Shown here: positions 43,430-52,518 of the stretch, piece after piece
Layout of the letters: each line of letters starts with the position of its first letter
How positions within the stretch are numbered: position 1 is the first letter of the stretch
DNA from: Pelosinus propionicus DSM 13327
GTDB lineage: Bacteria; Bacillota; Negativicutes; DSM-13327
DNA length: 64,000 nucleotides
Direction: 5' to 3'
NCBI RefSeq assembly: GCF_900114615.1
Contig: NZ_FOTS01000009.1
Location: forward strand, 1-64,000
Made by a program: the position numbers and the translations under genes
The notes under the pieces: generated by a model
Told to the model about the DNA's origin: nothing
Database searches by the model: none
What the model saw: only the letters and a program-made list of their open reading frames with translations

Positions 43430-44434
43430 TCACATCTCAATCAAAGCATTTGCACAATCAAGATCAGTAATCAATATATTTAAGAATCCACCATTAATCG
43501 CACCCAGTACGGCTTGTGCTTTCTGACTGCCGCCTGCTATACCAATCCGTTTTTGTACTTTTTTCAATAGTTCGATTGGCATTCCCGCCACCCGATCATT
43601 AAACTCTCTGAAGTTTTCTGTGCTGCCAGATTGATCAAAAAATTGCAGCGAAATATCTCCGACGGCTCCAGCTGCAGCGAAACTATCCAACACCTCTCCA
43701 TCAATATAACCAGTAGTCAACAGGGTTGAACGTCCTCGCTCCGGTATGCCAATTCCCATAATGACAGTTCCTACATTTCGATACAGATTAAAGATACTTC
43801 TCACTGATTTTTCGTTGAGGAATCCTTCTAGTACAGTTACATTCGAAAAAATTGCCGGAGAAAAAAATTGCACACAATCACCACCAAATAATTTCGCAAA
43901 TTCACCAGCAATATAGTTGGAATGGATGTCCAATCTACTTTCACCAATACCACCAACGATAGGTACAAAGGTACATCGAATGGGCTCTTCAATATTACGC
44001 TTTGCTCTAATCACATTTTGCAGCGTCATTCCCATCGAAACCCCTACAATATCGCCATCATCTAACGTTCTGGATAAAAAATTTAATGTTTCTTCTCCTA
44101 AGCTGCTGCTAATCCGTTCTGTACCTGTTTCAATCGGACTGGACTCGACTACAATAACTTCTTTCAGGTTAAACTTTTTTTCTAATTCTCGCTCTAATTT
44201 TCCAAATGTTAAGTTGTAGGGATTCGTGACTTCAATTTTCACAATGCCAAGTTCTTCCCCTAATTTAATCATCCTTGAAACAGATGGCCTAGAAATATTT
44301 AGCTGATCACAAATTTCTTGCTGGCTCATTTTATCATCATAGTAGAGGCTGCAGCACTTAAAAATGAGCCTTGTGTCATCAATAATCTTTTTGATAGAAA
44401 CACCCCCCACCAATCTTCCGTATCTCTTTGCCAT
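43430..44434 (-). CDS. SorC/DeoR-family sugar-binding transcriptional regulator
   Basis: 334 residues from ATG 44434. The N-terminal helix-turn-helix is KMSQQEICDQLNISRPSVSR. The C-terminal SorC effector domain has IVGVSMGMTLQNVIRAKRNI and GGIGESRLDIHSN, then DRVAGMPIELLKKVQKRIG. It sits first in the PTS operon, so it likely controls its own operon in response to a phosphorylated polyol. No clear ribosome binding site is visible before the ATG; a later start such as GTG near VGGV is possible. Confidence 0.9.
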   Translation of the reverse strand: MAKRYGRLVGGVSIKKIIDDTRLIFKCCSLYYDDKMSQQEICDQLNISRPSVSRMIKLGEELGIVKIEVTNPYNLTFGKLERELEKKFNLKEVIVVESSPIETGTERISSSLGEETLNFLSRTLDDGDIVGVSMGMTLQNVIRAKRNIEEPIRCTFVPIVGGIGESRLDIHSNYIAGEFAKLFGGDCVQFFSPAIFSNVTVLEGFLNEKSVRSIFNLYRNVGTVIMGIGIPERGRSTLLTTGYIDGEVLDSFAAAGAVGDISLQFFDQSGSTENFREFNDRVAGMPIELLKKVQKRIGIAGGSQKAQAVLGAINGGFLNILITDLDCANALIEM

Positions 44435-44462
44435 GGTATACTATTTGTCTTTACAGTTCATA

Positions 44463-44491
44463 ATTATACATTACCACTATCACTTTATCAA
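44463..44491 (-). promoter_or_regulatory. Sigma-A promoter of the PTS operon
   Basis: TTGATA (44491-44486), 17-base spacer, TATAAT (44468-44463), minus strand. The transcription start would lie about 20 bases before the SorC gene. Confidence 0.8.
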
Positions 44492-44512
44492 TCTATCACA
44501 ACTAGAACATAC

Positions 44513-44546
44513 GTAAAAGTATTTTTGTGCAATTATTCACTTTTAC
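44513..44546. promoter_or_regulatory. Inverted repeat upstream of the PTS promoter
   Basis: GTAAAAGT (44513-44520) and ACTTTTAC (44539-44546), spaced by 18 bases, about 20 bases upstream of the -35 box. A candidate SorC or catabolite-control site; symmetry only. Confidence 0.5.
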
Positions 44547-44591
44547 ATTTGTTCTATTATGTTATTTTGCGTTAATTTAATTATTTAAAAA

Positions 44592-44628
44592 ATCAGGACT
44601 CCTTCATCTAATGAGGGAGTCCTGATTC
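44592..44628 (-). terminator. Terminator of the type I secretion operon
   Basis: AATCAGGACTCC and GGAGTCCTGATT with an inner helix TCAT/ATGA; TTTTTTAAAT follows on the minus strand. Confidence 0.85.
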
Positions 44629-46806
44629 TCAACTTACATTTTTACTCTCAACTTCTTGCAACTTATATAATTCATAATAACTACCTTTTTGGCTTAGGAG
44701 CTCAAGATGCGATCCTTGTTCAACAATCTTCCCCTGCTCCATTACGATAATAGTATCGCAGTCACGTATGGTCGTTAGTCGATGAGCGATCATAATTAAT
44801 GTTCGTCCTGCTGCCATTTGGCCGAGATTTGCTTTTATAATATTTTCTGATTCATTATCTAATGCACTGGTAGCCTCATCAAATATAAGAATTCTTGGAT
44901 CTGTAAGCAGTGCCCTGGCGATGGCGATACGTTGTTTTTGACCACCCGATAATGTAGTGCCGCGTTCACCAACAATCGTGTTATAACCATTGGGCATTTC
45001 TTTGGCAAATTCATCTACCCCTGCAATTTGTGCAACCTTTTGTATTTCCTCCATACTCGCATCCAATTTCGCTAACGCAATGTTATCTTTAATGCTTCCA
45101 TTGAACAGATAAGTTTCTTGCAATACTACCCCTACCTGCCGCCTCAACCAAGCCGGTTCGACTTGAGCCATATCTACACCATCAATTAGTATTCTGCCTG
45201 TTTCTGGCACATACAGCCTTTGAATGATTTTAGTCAAGGTGCTTTTACCTGATCCCGATCTGCCAACAATTCCTACACTAGCTCCAGCATCTATTTTGAG
45301 ATTAATCTGGCTTAGTATCTCATTTGTATCTTCACGATAGCGGAAAGTGACTCGATCTAATACAATTTCTCCACGAATCGTTGATAGGGTCGTTCGATTT
45401 GGATCAAAAACAGGTTCTGATTTTTCACTCATAATATCATCGAGCTGATTAATCGATACTCTTGTCTGTTGGAAATTCTGCCAAATATCCACTAATCGCA
45501 ACACTGGAGAAACTACAAAACTGGAATACATTTGAAAAGCAATTAATTCTCCAACTGTTAACCGGTTCTCCATAACTTGATTGATACCAACCCACAGTAT
45601 GCCAATCATGCAAAGCTGCTGTATTAACGCTGCTGCATTATGACCGATATTGTTTATATTGGCAGTGACAAAAACCGATTTAATATATCTTGATAACATT
45701 TCATCCCACTTTTGAATAAAATATTTTTCTACCGCCAATGATTTTATGGTTTGAATGCCAGTAATGGCTTCTATCATAAAGGTTTGGTTTGCAGTCTCAA
45801 GTTTAAATTTTTCTTTCAATTTTCGCCGAAATAAAGGAGTTAAAATTAAATTAAGCACAATATAAAGGCCTAGAGCTACTACTGTTACTCCAGTAAGATA
45901 AGTACTGTACGTTAGCATGATCACAAGATAGATTATTGAAAACGCACTGTCGAGAACCGCAGTGAAAGCAGATCCGACAATAAACCCTCGAATTGTATCC
46001 AACTCTCGAATGCGAGATACAATCTCACCAACTTTATATTTTTCGAAAAACCGTATTGGTAATGCCATAACATGATGAAAAATTCTAGCACTAAGTGTAA
46101 CATCGATTTTACTTACATGATGATTAAACATACAACTTCTTAAGCCATTAATCCACGCTTCAAATATGCAAAGGATTATCATACCGACAATAAATATATT
46201 GAGGGTACTAAGACCGTGATGTACTAAAACTTTATTAATAATCACCTGGGTAAATAAAGGGCTTACAAGTCCGAAGATCTGTAACACTAATGAAAGCAGC
46301 AGTATTTTCCCAAAGGCTTTTTTATATTTCACAATAATAGGAAGAAACCAAGCTAAACCAAATTTAGGCTCTTCCGTTTCAATAAAACTAGGCTGTTTTG
46401 CAATCAGGATAATTTTGCCACTCCATTGGTCTAAGAAAATACTTTCTTCAATACTTACTGGATGGTTCTTATAAGGGTCAAATACAATCGTATTTTTCCC
46501 ATCTCGATTCAGTATGATTATATAACATCCATTTTTTAAGATCCCCATTGCAGGCAGGGGGAAAGATGCTTTACTTTTTTTATTATTGTAATCCGTGAAA
46601 TGAGCTTTTAGTCCCATTTCTTTCGCTGTTCGAATGAGAGTCGTCAGATCCATTCCGGTATCGCCTATGATATGCGCACGACGTATTTGTCTTTCATCAG
46701 CTGCAATACCAATCATTTGAGCTATCATTAGTAAGCATTTCAATGCTGAATCAACAAAAATACCTTCTTGTTTATTCACTTCTTCTTGTCTGTTTTGTTT
46801 AGCCAT
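44629..46806 (-). CDS. HlyB-type ABC transporter with inactive C39-like domain (copy 1)
   Basis: 725 residues. The first 140 residues have the C39 peptidase layout but the Cys is replaced: DSALKCLLMIA reads D-S where peptidases have D-C-G. The later catalytic His region (GILKNGCYIII) also lacks His. Then a 6-helix exporter domain and an ATPase: GIVGRSGSGKSTLTKI (Walker A), TTLSGGQKQRIAIARA (signature), ILIFDEATSALD (Walker B). This is as in HlyB, whose CLD domain binds an unfolded substrate without cleavage. Last gene of the operon, 3 bases after hlyD. Confidence 0.9.
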   Translation of the reverse strand: MAKQNRQEEVNKQEGIFVDSALKCLLMIAQMIGIAADERQIRRAHIIGDTGMDLTTLIRTAKEMGLKAHFTDYNNKKSKASFPLPAMGILKNGCYIIILNRDGKNTIVFDPYKNHPVSIEESIFLDQWSGKIILIAKQPSFIETEEPKFGLAWFLPIIVKYKKAFGKILLLSLVLQIFGLVSPLFTQVIINKVLVHHGLSTLNIFIVGMIILCIFEAWINGLRSCMFNHHVSKIDVTLSARIFHHVMALPIRFFEKYKVGEIVSRIRELDTIRGFIVGSAFTAVLDSAFSIIYLVIMLTYSTYLTGVTVVALGLYIVLNLILTPLFRRKLKEKFKLETANQTFMIEAITGIQTIKSLAVEKYFIQKWDEMLSRYIKSVFVTANINNIGHNAAALIQQLCMIGILWVGINQVMENRLTVGELIAFQMYSSFVVSPVLRLVDIWQNFQQTRVSINQLDDIMSEKSEPVFDPNRTTLSTIRGEIVLDRVTFRYREDTNEILSQINLKIDAGASVGIVGRSGSGKSTLTKIIQRLYVPETGRILIDGVDMAQVEPAWLRRQVGVVLQETYLFNGSIKDNIALAKLDASMEEIQKVAQIAGVDEFAKEMPNGYNTIVGERGTTLSGGQKQRIAIARALLTDPRILIFDEATSALDNESENIIKANLGQMAAGRTLIMIAHRLTTIRDCDTIIVMEQGKIVEQGSHLELLSQKGSYYELYKLQEVESKNVS

Positions 46807-46809
46807 ATC

Positions 46810-48228
46810 TTATCTCTCTCTCAAAGATTCGCTTTGGTATTTTTTAAAGGGTTCTAAGAAAAATTCATAGATTTGCTTTTGCTGGGTTTTAATTTCAGCG
46901 TTAACCGTCATACCACTATTAAGACGTGTCTCCTGATTATTCACTACTACATAGTCTTTGTCCATTTGCAAAAGAACTCGATATACATTGCCTTTTTCTC
47001 GGTCTTCTACTGCATTCGGGCTAATCGTAGTGACGATTGCAGGCACCGTTCCGTATTTTTGAAAATTAAAGGATTCAATCTTAATCTCAGCAGACTGTCC
47101 TTGTCGTATAAAGCCAATATCTTTATTCGCCACCCACGCCTCAACTTCTAAGCTGACTTTATCAGGCACTACCTCTAGCAGTACTTGGGCTGGTGTTACT
47201 ATACCTCCAATCGTATGCACTGCTAAATTGCTTACATATCCATCATCTGGAGCAACGATAGTTGCTAAACGATTCTTTTCTTCTGCCTTTTTCAATGTTT
47301 CCCTGAGATAGAACAGTTTTTGTCTTGCCTCAACCAGTTTTGTATCAAGATCCACATTTTTTTCTGCTATAACCCGTGCTAACGATGCCTGACTTTTCGC
47401 TAACAAGGATTCTTGTGCTTTGATTATGGATTCTTGCTCTGTTAAATTTTGTTCCATTTCTTCACGTTTACTTTGCTGATCGATCAAAGTGAGTTTTGAT
47501 ATCGCATTCTCATTTACTAATTGCTCTAATTTGCCCTCTTTTTCTTCGGCAAGCTGATGCAACTTTGTTAGTTTCTTCTTCTCTGTTTGAGCACTTTGCA
47601 AATTTTGCTGATATTGCTCCATTGTATGCCGAGCCTCTTCAATTCTTGTCTGATATTCAAATTTTCGACTATTATAAAGATTGATCTGCGCTTGTATATC
47701 TTTGTCATCTGCTTGGGGTATCGTGTGCGGCAGAAAGGCTCGATTTTCTTTTTCGGCTGTCAAGCGTTCTACTTCAAGACTGGCGTTAATCGCTTCTCTT
47801 CTCACTTTCGCTAAATCATCTGCAGAATATGTAGTATCTAACTCTAACAACAAGTCACCTTTTTGGACTTTTTGTCCATCTACTACATAAATCTTTTTAA
47901 TGATCCCCTTATCTTCCGCTTGAAGTACTCGAACATAGCCATTAGGGATGATTTTTCCTGGCGCTATCGCGACTTCATCTACACTGCCAAATGTCACCCA
48001 CAGCAATCCAATAATTGCTAGTATGAAAAATGTCCATAATACAGTTCGACTGCCATAAGATGGCGGCGATTCAACAATTTCCAATGCTGCAGGTAAAAAT
48101 TCAGCTTCTTTACTTTGAAATTTTTCGATGTTCTTAATTTTTACTCTTTCATAAAATTCCTTTATCTTTTCCAAAATCGTCTGTAAGTCTTCATGATTCT
48201 TTATAAAACCAAACATTTTATTAAACAT
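46810..48228 (-). CDS. HlyD-family membrane fusion protein
   Basis: 472 residues. One N-terminal membrane helix (LWTFFILAIIGLLWVTFGS), then VAIAPGKIIPNGYVRVLQAE and a lipoyl-like VVDGQKVQKGDLLLELDTTY, then a long coiled coil rich in Gln/Glu/Lys with LAEEKEGKLEQLVNENAIS, and a C-terminal beta-domain. Its start overlaps the preceding ABC gene by 8 bases. With a TolC-type channel it would span the periplasm. A TolC gene is not in the window. Confidence 0.92.
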   Translation of the reverse strand: MFNKMFGFIKNHEDLQTILEKIKEFYERVKIKNIEKFQSKEAEFLPAALEIVESPPSYGSRTVLWTFFILAIIGLLWVTFGSVDEVAIAPGKIIPNGYVRVLQAEDKGIIKKIYVVDGQKVQKGDLLLELDTTYSADDLAKVRREAINASLEVERLTAEKENRAFLPHTIPQADDKDIQAQINLYNSRKFEYQTRIEEARHTMEQYQQNLQSAQTEKKKLTKLHQLAEEKEGKLEQLVNENAISKLTLIDQQSKREEMEQNLTEQESIIKAQESLLAKSQASLARVIAEKNVDLDTKLVEARQKLFYLRETLKKAEEKNRLATIVAPDDGYVSNLAVHTIGGIVTPAQVLLEVVPDKVSLEVEAWVANKDIGFIRQGQSAEIKIESFNFQKYGTVPAIVTTISPNAVEDREKGNVYRVLLQMDKDYVVVNNQETRLNSGMTVNAEIKTQQKQIYEFFLEPFKKYQSESLRER

Positions 48229-50374
48229 GGCTGTCTCCTTGCTGTTGATAGAGATTATAATACACGCCTCTGTTTTCTACGAGCTGTACATGTGTCCCGT
48301 GCTCTATAATTTGACCACGCTCCATAACAATGATTGCATCACACTCTTTCACATTCGCCAAACGATGAGCAACGATGATCATCGTACGTCCATCTGCAAT
48401 TTGCTTTAAATTCCCCATGATAATCCGCTCCGACTGATAATCTAAGGAACTGGTAGCTTCATCAAATATTACAATCTTTGGATTGGAAATTAGCGCTCGA
48501 GCAATTGCAATTCTCTGGCGCTGTCCACCGGATAATGCAGTCCCTCGTTCTCCTACAATCGTGTCATATCCTTCAGGGAGTTCAAGAATAAAATCGTGAG
48601 CACCTGCCAGTTTAGCAACCCGATTAATCTCTTCCATGTTTACCCCTTGACGGGCAAGAGCGATATTATCCCTGACACTGCCATTGAACAGGTAGTTATC
48701 CTGCAGCACTACACCTATTTGTTGTCTTAACCAAGCCGGATCAGCTTGCGTTATATCTACGCCATCAATCAAAACCCGCCCCGCTTCTGGAATATATAAT
48801 CGCTGAATAATTTTGGTTAGGGTACTTTTCCCCGAGCCCGATCGTCCTACGATACCGATCTTCATACCTGGTCTTATGTGCAGATTGATTTTTCGGAGTA
48901 CTTCATCATTCTCAATGTAATATCTAAAGGTTATATTTTCAAGTTTTATTTCGCCTTTGATTTCTGATAATCGAATTGCATCTGGCAAACTGGTTGGCTC
49001 TGGTGCTGCATTTAATATATCTCCAATTCTTGTTACAGCGAGCTTTGTCTGCTGAAAAGATTGCCACATGCCTACTAAACGTAATAAAGGTGCACCAGCC
49101 TGATTCGCCATCATTTGAAATGCAATAAACTGACCAATTGTTACCGCTCCATCAATTACCATAAATCCGCCAAACCAGATAAGCAAGTATGCAATCAGTT
49201 TTTGTGTAAGGCTCCCCCCGTTATTTAACACAACGCTGAACTGCGCCTTATCTAAATTAGTACTAACGCTTTTAGATAACAATCTCTCCCATTTAAAATT
49301 AAATTGCGGCTCCACTGCTAAAGACTTTACAGTATGAATGCCCGTTATCGCTTCAACAACAAAAGCATTATTCTCTGCGCTGGCATTCCAAGAATCTTGC
49401 AGCCTTTTTTGATACATTGGCGTTCCTATTATATTGATTGCGAATTGAATGGGTATAGCAGCAATAGCGATTAAAGTCAACGGTGCACTATAATAAAACA
49501 TTACAGCAAAAAATATCATAGAAAAACCTAAGTCAATCAATACCGTCACAGCGGTACCAGTTAAAAATTCGCGAATATTATTTAAAGCAGACACTCTCAT
49601 TAGAGTATCTCCTACTCGTCTCTTTTCAAAGAATTGTATAGGTAGATGCATTAAAAGACGAAACATTCTAGTACCTAAAATTACATCAATTTTATTTGTG
49701 GTATGGGTAAATAGATACGTCCTTATCAGGTTCATTATCGTCTGAAAAAGAACGACAAACACCATACCCATGACAAGTATATTTAACGTAACTGTTCCAT
49801 GATTAATGATTACTTTGTCAATGATCACCTGTGTACATAACGGTATTACTAGTCCAAATAATTGAAAAAAGAATGCAGCTCCCAAAATTTCTATGAAGTA
49901 GCGCTTATAGCGGACTATAACAGGTATAAACCAAATTAAATTAAATTGTCTACTGATGTCTTTTAAATTAAAGGAGCGCTTACATATAATTGCTTGCCCC
50001 GTCCAACCAAGAAGAAATTCTTCTAAAGGCATCACAATGGAGTGTCCATGCCTTGGTGAGTACAGTGCTATTTTCTTTGCATTATTTTCCCCAATTACTA
50101 TATAATCGCCGTTATTCATCTTCGCAATTGCAGGAGACTGAATAGCAGAAAACCCTCTTTTCCCTAATTTTACTACTTTTGCTTTTAAATCAATCTTTTT
50201 TGCAGCTTTTATTAAGTCCTTTGGATCAGAGAGATCGTCACTAATCCCATATTCTTTTGTTAATTTTTCTTCGTCAATTGGCATTCCGAAGCCTTTTGCT
50301 ATCACAGCTAAACAAATTTTCCCGGTGTTAATGTATGTTAATGGTTCTTTTTCCATGCTTATTTTTTCTTCCAT
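48221..50374 (-). CDS. HlyB-type ABC transporter with inactive C39-like domain (copy 2)
   Basis: 717 residues from ATG 50374 (AAAGGAG upstream at 6 bases; an earlier in-frame start at 50398 lacks one). It is a paralogue of the gene at 44629, with the same Walker A (GIVGRSGSGKSTLTKI), ALSGGQRQRIAIARA and IVIFDEATSSLD. The C39 Cys site reads NTGKICL, Cys replaced by Thr, so this copy is also not a peptidase. First gene of the operon. Two such exporters in one operon could form a heterodimer or serve different substrates. Confidence 0.9.
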   Translation of the reverse strand: MEEKISMEKEPLTYINTGKICLAVIAKGFGMPIDEEKLTKEYGISDDLSDPKDLIKAAKKIDLKAKVVKLGKRGFSAIQSPAIAKMNNGDYIVIGENNAKKIALYSPRHGHSIVMPLEEFLLGWTGQAIICKRSFNLKDISRQFNLIWFIPVIVRYKRYFIEILGAAFFFQLFGLVIPLCTQVIIDKVIINHGTVTLNILVMGMVFVVLFQTIMNLIRTYLFTHTTNKIDVILGTRMFRLLMHLPIQFFEKRRVGDTLMRVSALNNIREFLTGTAVTVLIDLGFSMIFFAVMFYYSAPLTLIAIAAIPIQFAINIIGTPMYQKRLQDSWNASAENNAFVVEAITGIHTVKSLAVEPQFNFKWERLLSKSVSTNLDKAQFSVVLNNGGSLTQKLIAYLLIWFGGFMVIDGAVTIGQFIAFQMMANQAGAPLLRLVGMWQSFQQTKLAVTRIGDILNAAPEPTSLPDAIRLSEIKGEIKLENITFRYYIENDEVLRKINLHIRPGMKIGIVGRSGSGKSTLTKIIQRLYIPEAGRVLIDGVDITQADPAWLRQQIGVVLQDNYLFNGSVRDNIALARQGVNMEEINRVAKLAGAHDFILELPEGYDTIVGERGTALSGGQRQRIAIARALISNPKIVIFDEATSSLDYQSERIIMGNLKQIADGRTMIIVAHRLANVKECDAIIVMERGQIIEHGTHVQLVENRGVYYNLYQQQGDSHV

Positions 50375-50731
50375 CGCTGCTCCTTTCTTTGGAATCAAAA
50401 CATCTCTTATTTCCAGTTTTATAACATCACTATATACGTATAGATTTTGTCACATATTCAGTATCCTGGCAAGACTTTAAAGCAACAAGAGGACTAAAGT
50501 AACACTTTTTGTATAACAAAAAAATTGCTACTCTCAGTACATTCTGAAAGGCAGCAATCTATTTTAAAGACAATATGATGCTTAATAACGGAAGTTCGTC
50601 AATCATAAGCTTGTCATAAATCTGTCATATTTTTCTTATATTATAACAACAGAACACCAAAATTGGAAAAATCTAAGAATCATAACGAATAATTGTCAAT
50701 TATAAAACAAATCTATTGAAGAGGTGACAAC
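50375..50731. other. Divergent region upstream of the secretion operon and the Imm74-like gene
   Basis: 357 bases. TATACGTATA (50433-50442) is a perfect short palindrome near the secretion-operon start. An imperfect hairpin (ATTGCT ... AGCAAT near 50525-50560) is seen. The plus ribosome binding site GAAGAGGTGACAAC precedes ATG 50732. No gene is supported within. Confidence 0.45.
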
Positions 50732-50971
50732 ATGAAAATAACCGCAACAACTTCCTATCTTAAGGTAGAAATCGCTGATAAAGAAACAATCATTCAAGGA
50801 AAAATGCTTACAGACGGATTCATTGCCTTTAGTGATACAATGAACTATTGGGAACCTCCATATGAAGATATTAAAATTAAAGAGAATATAAAAACTGAAC
50901 TTATAAACTGCTTAATGAAAGGAACTCAAGATTCGGACTTTAAGATTATCTTCACTAAAGAATCTAATTAA
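50732..50971 (+). CDS. Imm74-like immunity protein (79 residues)
   Basis: ATG 50732 with GAAGAGGTG upstream. A small alpha+beta protein: KITATTSYLKVEIADKETII, GKMLTDGFIAFSDTMNYWE and PPYEDIKIKENIKTELINCL. The Trp-Glu-Pro-Pro centre and flanking strands match the Imm74 family, immunity proteins of polymorphic toxin systems, by memory of the family. It is convergent with the 214-residue gene, 12 bases away. Such tail-to-tail pairing fits toxin-immunity or a related shared control. The family match should be verified. Confidence 0.6.
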   Translation: MKITATTSYLKVEIADKETIIQGKMLTDGFIAFSDTMNYWEPPYEDIKIKENIKTELINCLMKGTQDSDFKIIFTKESN

Positions 50972-50983
50972 TAAACTTTAACT

Positions 50984-51628
50984 TTAATCCTTCTTGTTAT
51001 TTGTCCTAAAAACCTCTCCTTCAGATATATCCATTTGGTTTTCCCTGCGTTCATCATTTCGGTAAAATATATTGCTTTGATCAGACTCTGCCATATCTCC
51101 TTTGATACAGCCATCCAATTGGATATTTCGGTAAGGACTATCCCAGCCCCCAGATGAAATTTCTTCAATTTTTGTTACAATTTTATTATCTATATCAGTA
51201 ATAACTTTCTCCACACTTTTCATTTCTGGTGATACATATTTATAATATAGATCAGTGACGACTTTCACTATCGATCCAATTACACTTCCACGTTCAAACC
51301 AGCTTTGAACATTGCCAATTTCACGAGTATCACAGATTTCTTCTATTGAATTATTTGCAAAATAACGATTCACATTTCCTAAATAGACAGCTCCTCCTGC
51401 AATCCCCCCCCTAGTCTCAGTATGAATATCTAATATACTCCCAACTGATTCTATAGCAATTTCGCTTCCTAAAACTGCCTTGTAATTACCGCTAGGCTTC
51501 TCTACTCCAAATCCACCATTAGAACTATTATTTAAGAGCTCTAATCCAAAACCGCCACTAAAGCTTGTATTCGAATTATCTGCTCCAAAGCTTCTATTAG
51601 AATCTTTTTCAGAACTATCATGACTCAT
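50984..51628 (-). CDS. Gly/Asn-rich hypothetical protein, candidate type I secretion substrate
   Basis: 214 residues, GGAGGTAAGAATAT before ATG 51628. The N-terminal 45 residues are polar and Gly-rich with two related units, FSGGFGLELLNNSS and NGGFGVEKPSG. The middle has HTETRGGIAGGAVYLGNVNR; the C-terminus is polar with EISSGGWDSPYRNIQLDGCI. There is no signal peptide and no GGxGxD RTX repeats. It lies beside an Imm74-like gene and a HlyB/HlyD operon. It is a candidate exported effector; the effector activity is not recognisable. Repeat copy C lies about 65 bases upstream in a promoter position. Confidence 0.6.
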   Translation of the reverse strand: MSHDSSEKDSNRSFGADNSNTSFSGGFGLELLNNSSNGGFGVEKPSGNYKAVLGSEIAIESVGSILDIHTETRGGIAGGAVYLGNVNRYFANNSIEEICDTREIGNVQSWFERGSVIGSIVKVVTDLYYKYVSPEMKSVEKVITDIDNKIVTKIEEISSGGWDSPYRNIQLDGCIKGDMAESDQSNIFYRNDERRENQMDISEGEVFRTNNKKD

Positions 51629-51690
51629 ATATTCTTACCTCCGTTTCACTTAGTTCTTTATATAAAATAAAAATGCCTGTTTATATTCTA

Positions 51691-51729
51691 TTTACCATTA
51701 AGTCTCAAAATCCTGCAATAAAATTACAT
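51691..51729. repeat. Repeat copy C of the TTTACCA...CCTGCAA intergenic motif
   Basis: TTTACCATTAAGTCTCAAAA then TCCTGCAATAAAATTACAT. It is 62 bases upstream of the 214-residue gene. Minus-strand reading TTGCAGGATTTTGAGACTTA then ATGGTAAATA, with AGGATTT and G..AAT spacing like an alternative-sigma promoter. Confidence 0.6.
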
Positions 51730-51786
51730 TTTTTGTAATTCTATGCAAGTTTTTTTTTTACTGATACCTTAAGATTTAGTATAAAT

Positions 51787-51853
51787 GATAATAATCCAGA
51801 CTTCCTGTAATGTTTCTTAACTTAGAATATTGCAGGGAGTCTGGATTATTATT
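51787..51853 (-). terminator. Terminator of the nitroreductase gene
   Basis: AATAATCCAGACT and AGTCTGGATTATT with a CCTG/CAGG inner part, flanking the nitroreductase stop at 51849, with AT-rich tail on the minus strand. Confidence 0.7.
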
Positions 51854-52433
51854 TTATTATACTTACAGTACCTTCTTTACGTGGAGCAGCTTTCGGCTGA
51901 TTGCCTGAAATGTATCCTAGCGCCGCAGCACCGTATACTTTATAATTTTGCGGAACTGCCAGTGTCGTTAATACGTCTCGCACGACGGGTTCATCACCAA
52001 ACCAAGCCAATTGATTGATCCAACATGAACCGATATGCAGTGAATGAGCAGCTAAGAAGATATTCTGAAGGGCCAGTGACGAATCAGCCATTGCATTTGA
52101 ATACTGCCGATCATTTGACACTATAATCAGAGTCGGCGCATGGTAATAAAAATTATAGCTGTCACTTTCTGCCGCCTTTTTACCTGCTACCTTTGCACGA
52201 TATGTTGTTTCATCAACTACCAGATCTTTAAAGGCGTCTCGAATACAAGTATTAAGCTGCAGCAGCTTTTCTTCACTTTGTACAACACTAAAGTGCCAAG
52301 ATTGAGAATTACTGCCGCTTGGCGCGTATTTAGCAGTTTCTATAATTGCCTCAAGCTCTGCATCTGTAATTTGTTCACTCTGATAACTTCTAATGCTTCT
52401 GCGGGTTAAAATATTCTGTAGAACTTCGTTCAA
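51849..52433 (-). CDS. Nitroreductase-family FMN oxidoreductase
   Basis: 194 residues. ILTRRSIRSYQSEQITDAEL (FMN-binding R-x-R), APSGSNSQSWHFSVVQ and ADSSLALQNIFLAAHSLHIG, then GSCWI, are the nitroreductase landmarks. It reduces nitro or quinone compounds with NAD(P)H in the cytoplasm. Monocistronic with its own terminator. The substrate cannot be told. Confidence 0.9.
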   Translation of the reverse strand: MNEVLQNILTRRSIRSYQSEQITDAELEAIIETAKYAPSGSNSQSWHFSVVQSEEKLLQLNTCIRDAFKDLVVDETTYRAKVAGKKAAESDSYNFYYHAPTLIIVSNDRQYSNAMADSSLALQNIFLAAHSLHIGSCWINQLAWFGDEPVVRDVLTTLAVPQNYKVYGAAALGYISGNQPKAAPRKEGTVSIIK

Positions 52434-52518
52434 TCAATATCCCTCCCAACATGTAGTAGTACTACAAATATTAAATCATGGGATTAGAAATGTCAAATAC
52501 ATCCTACTACTCATTTTT

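Noticed and set aside
44629-50374. Reading the ABC proteins as double-Gly peptidase (bacteriocin) transporters
   Set aside because: The catalytic Cys of the C39 domain is replaced in both (Ser and Thr), and the later His region lacks His, so cleavage of leader peptides is not expected.
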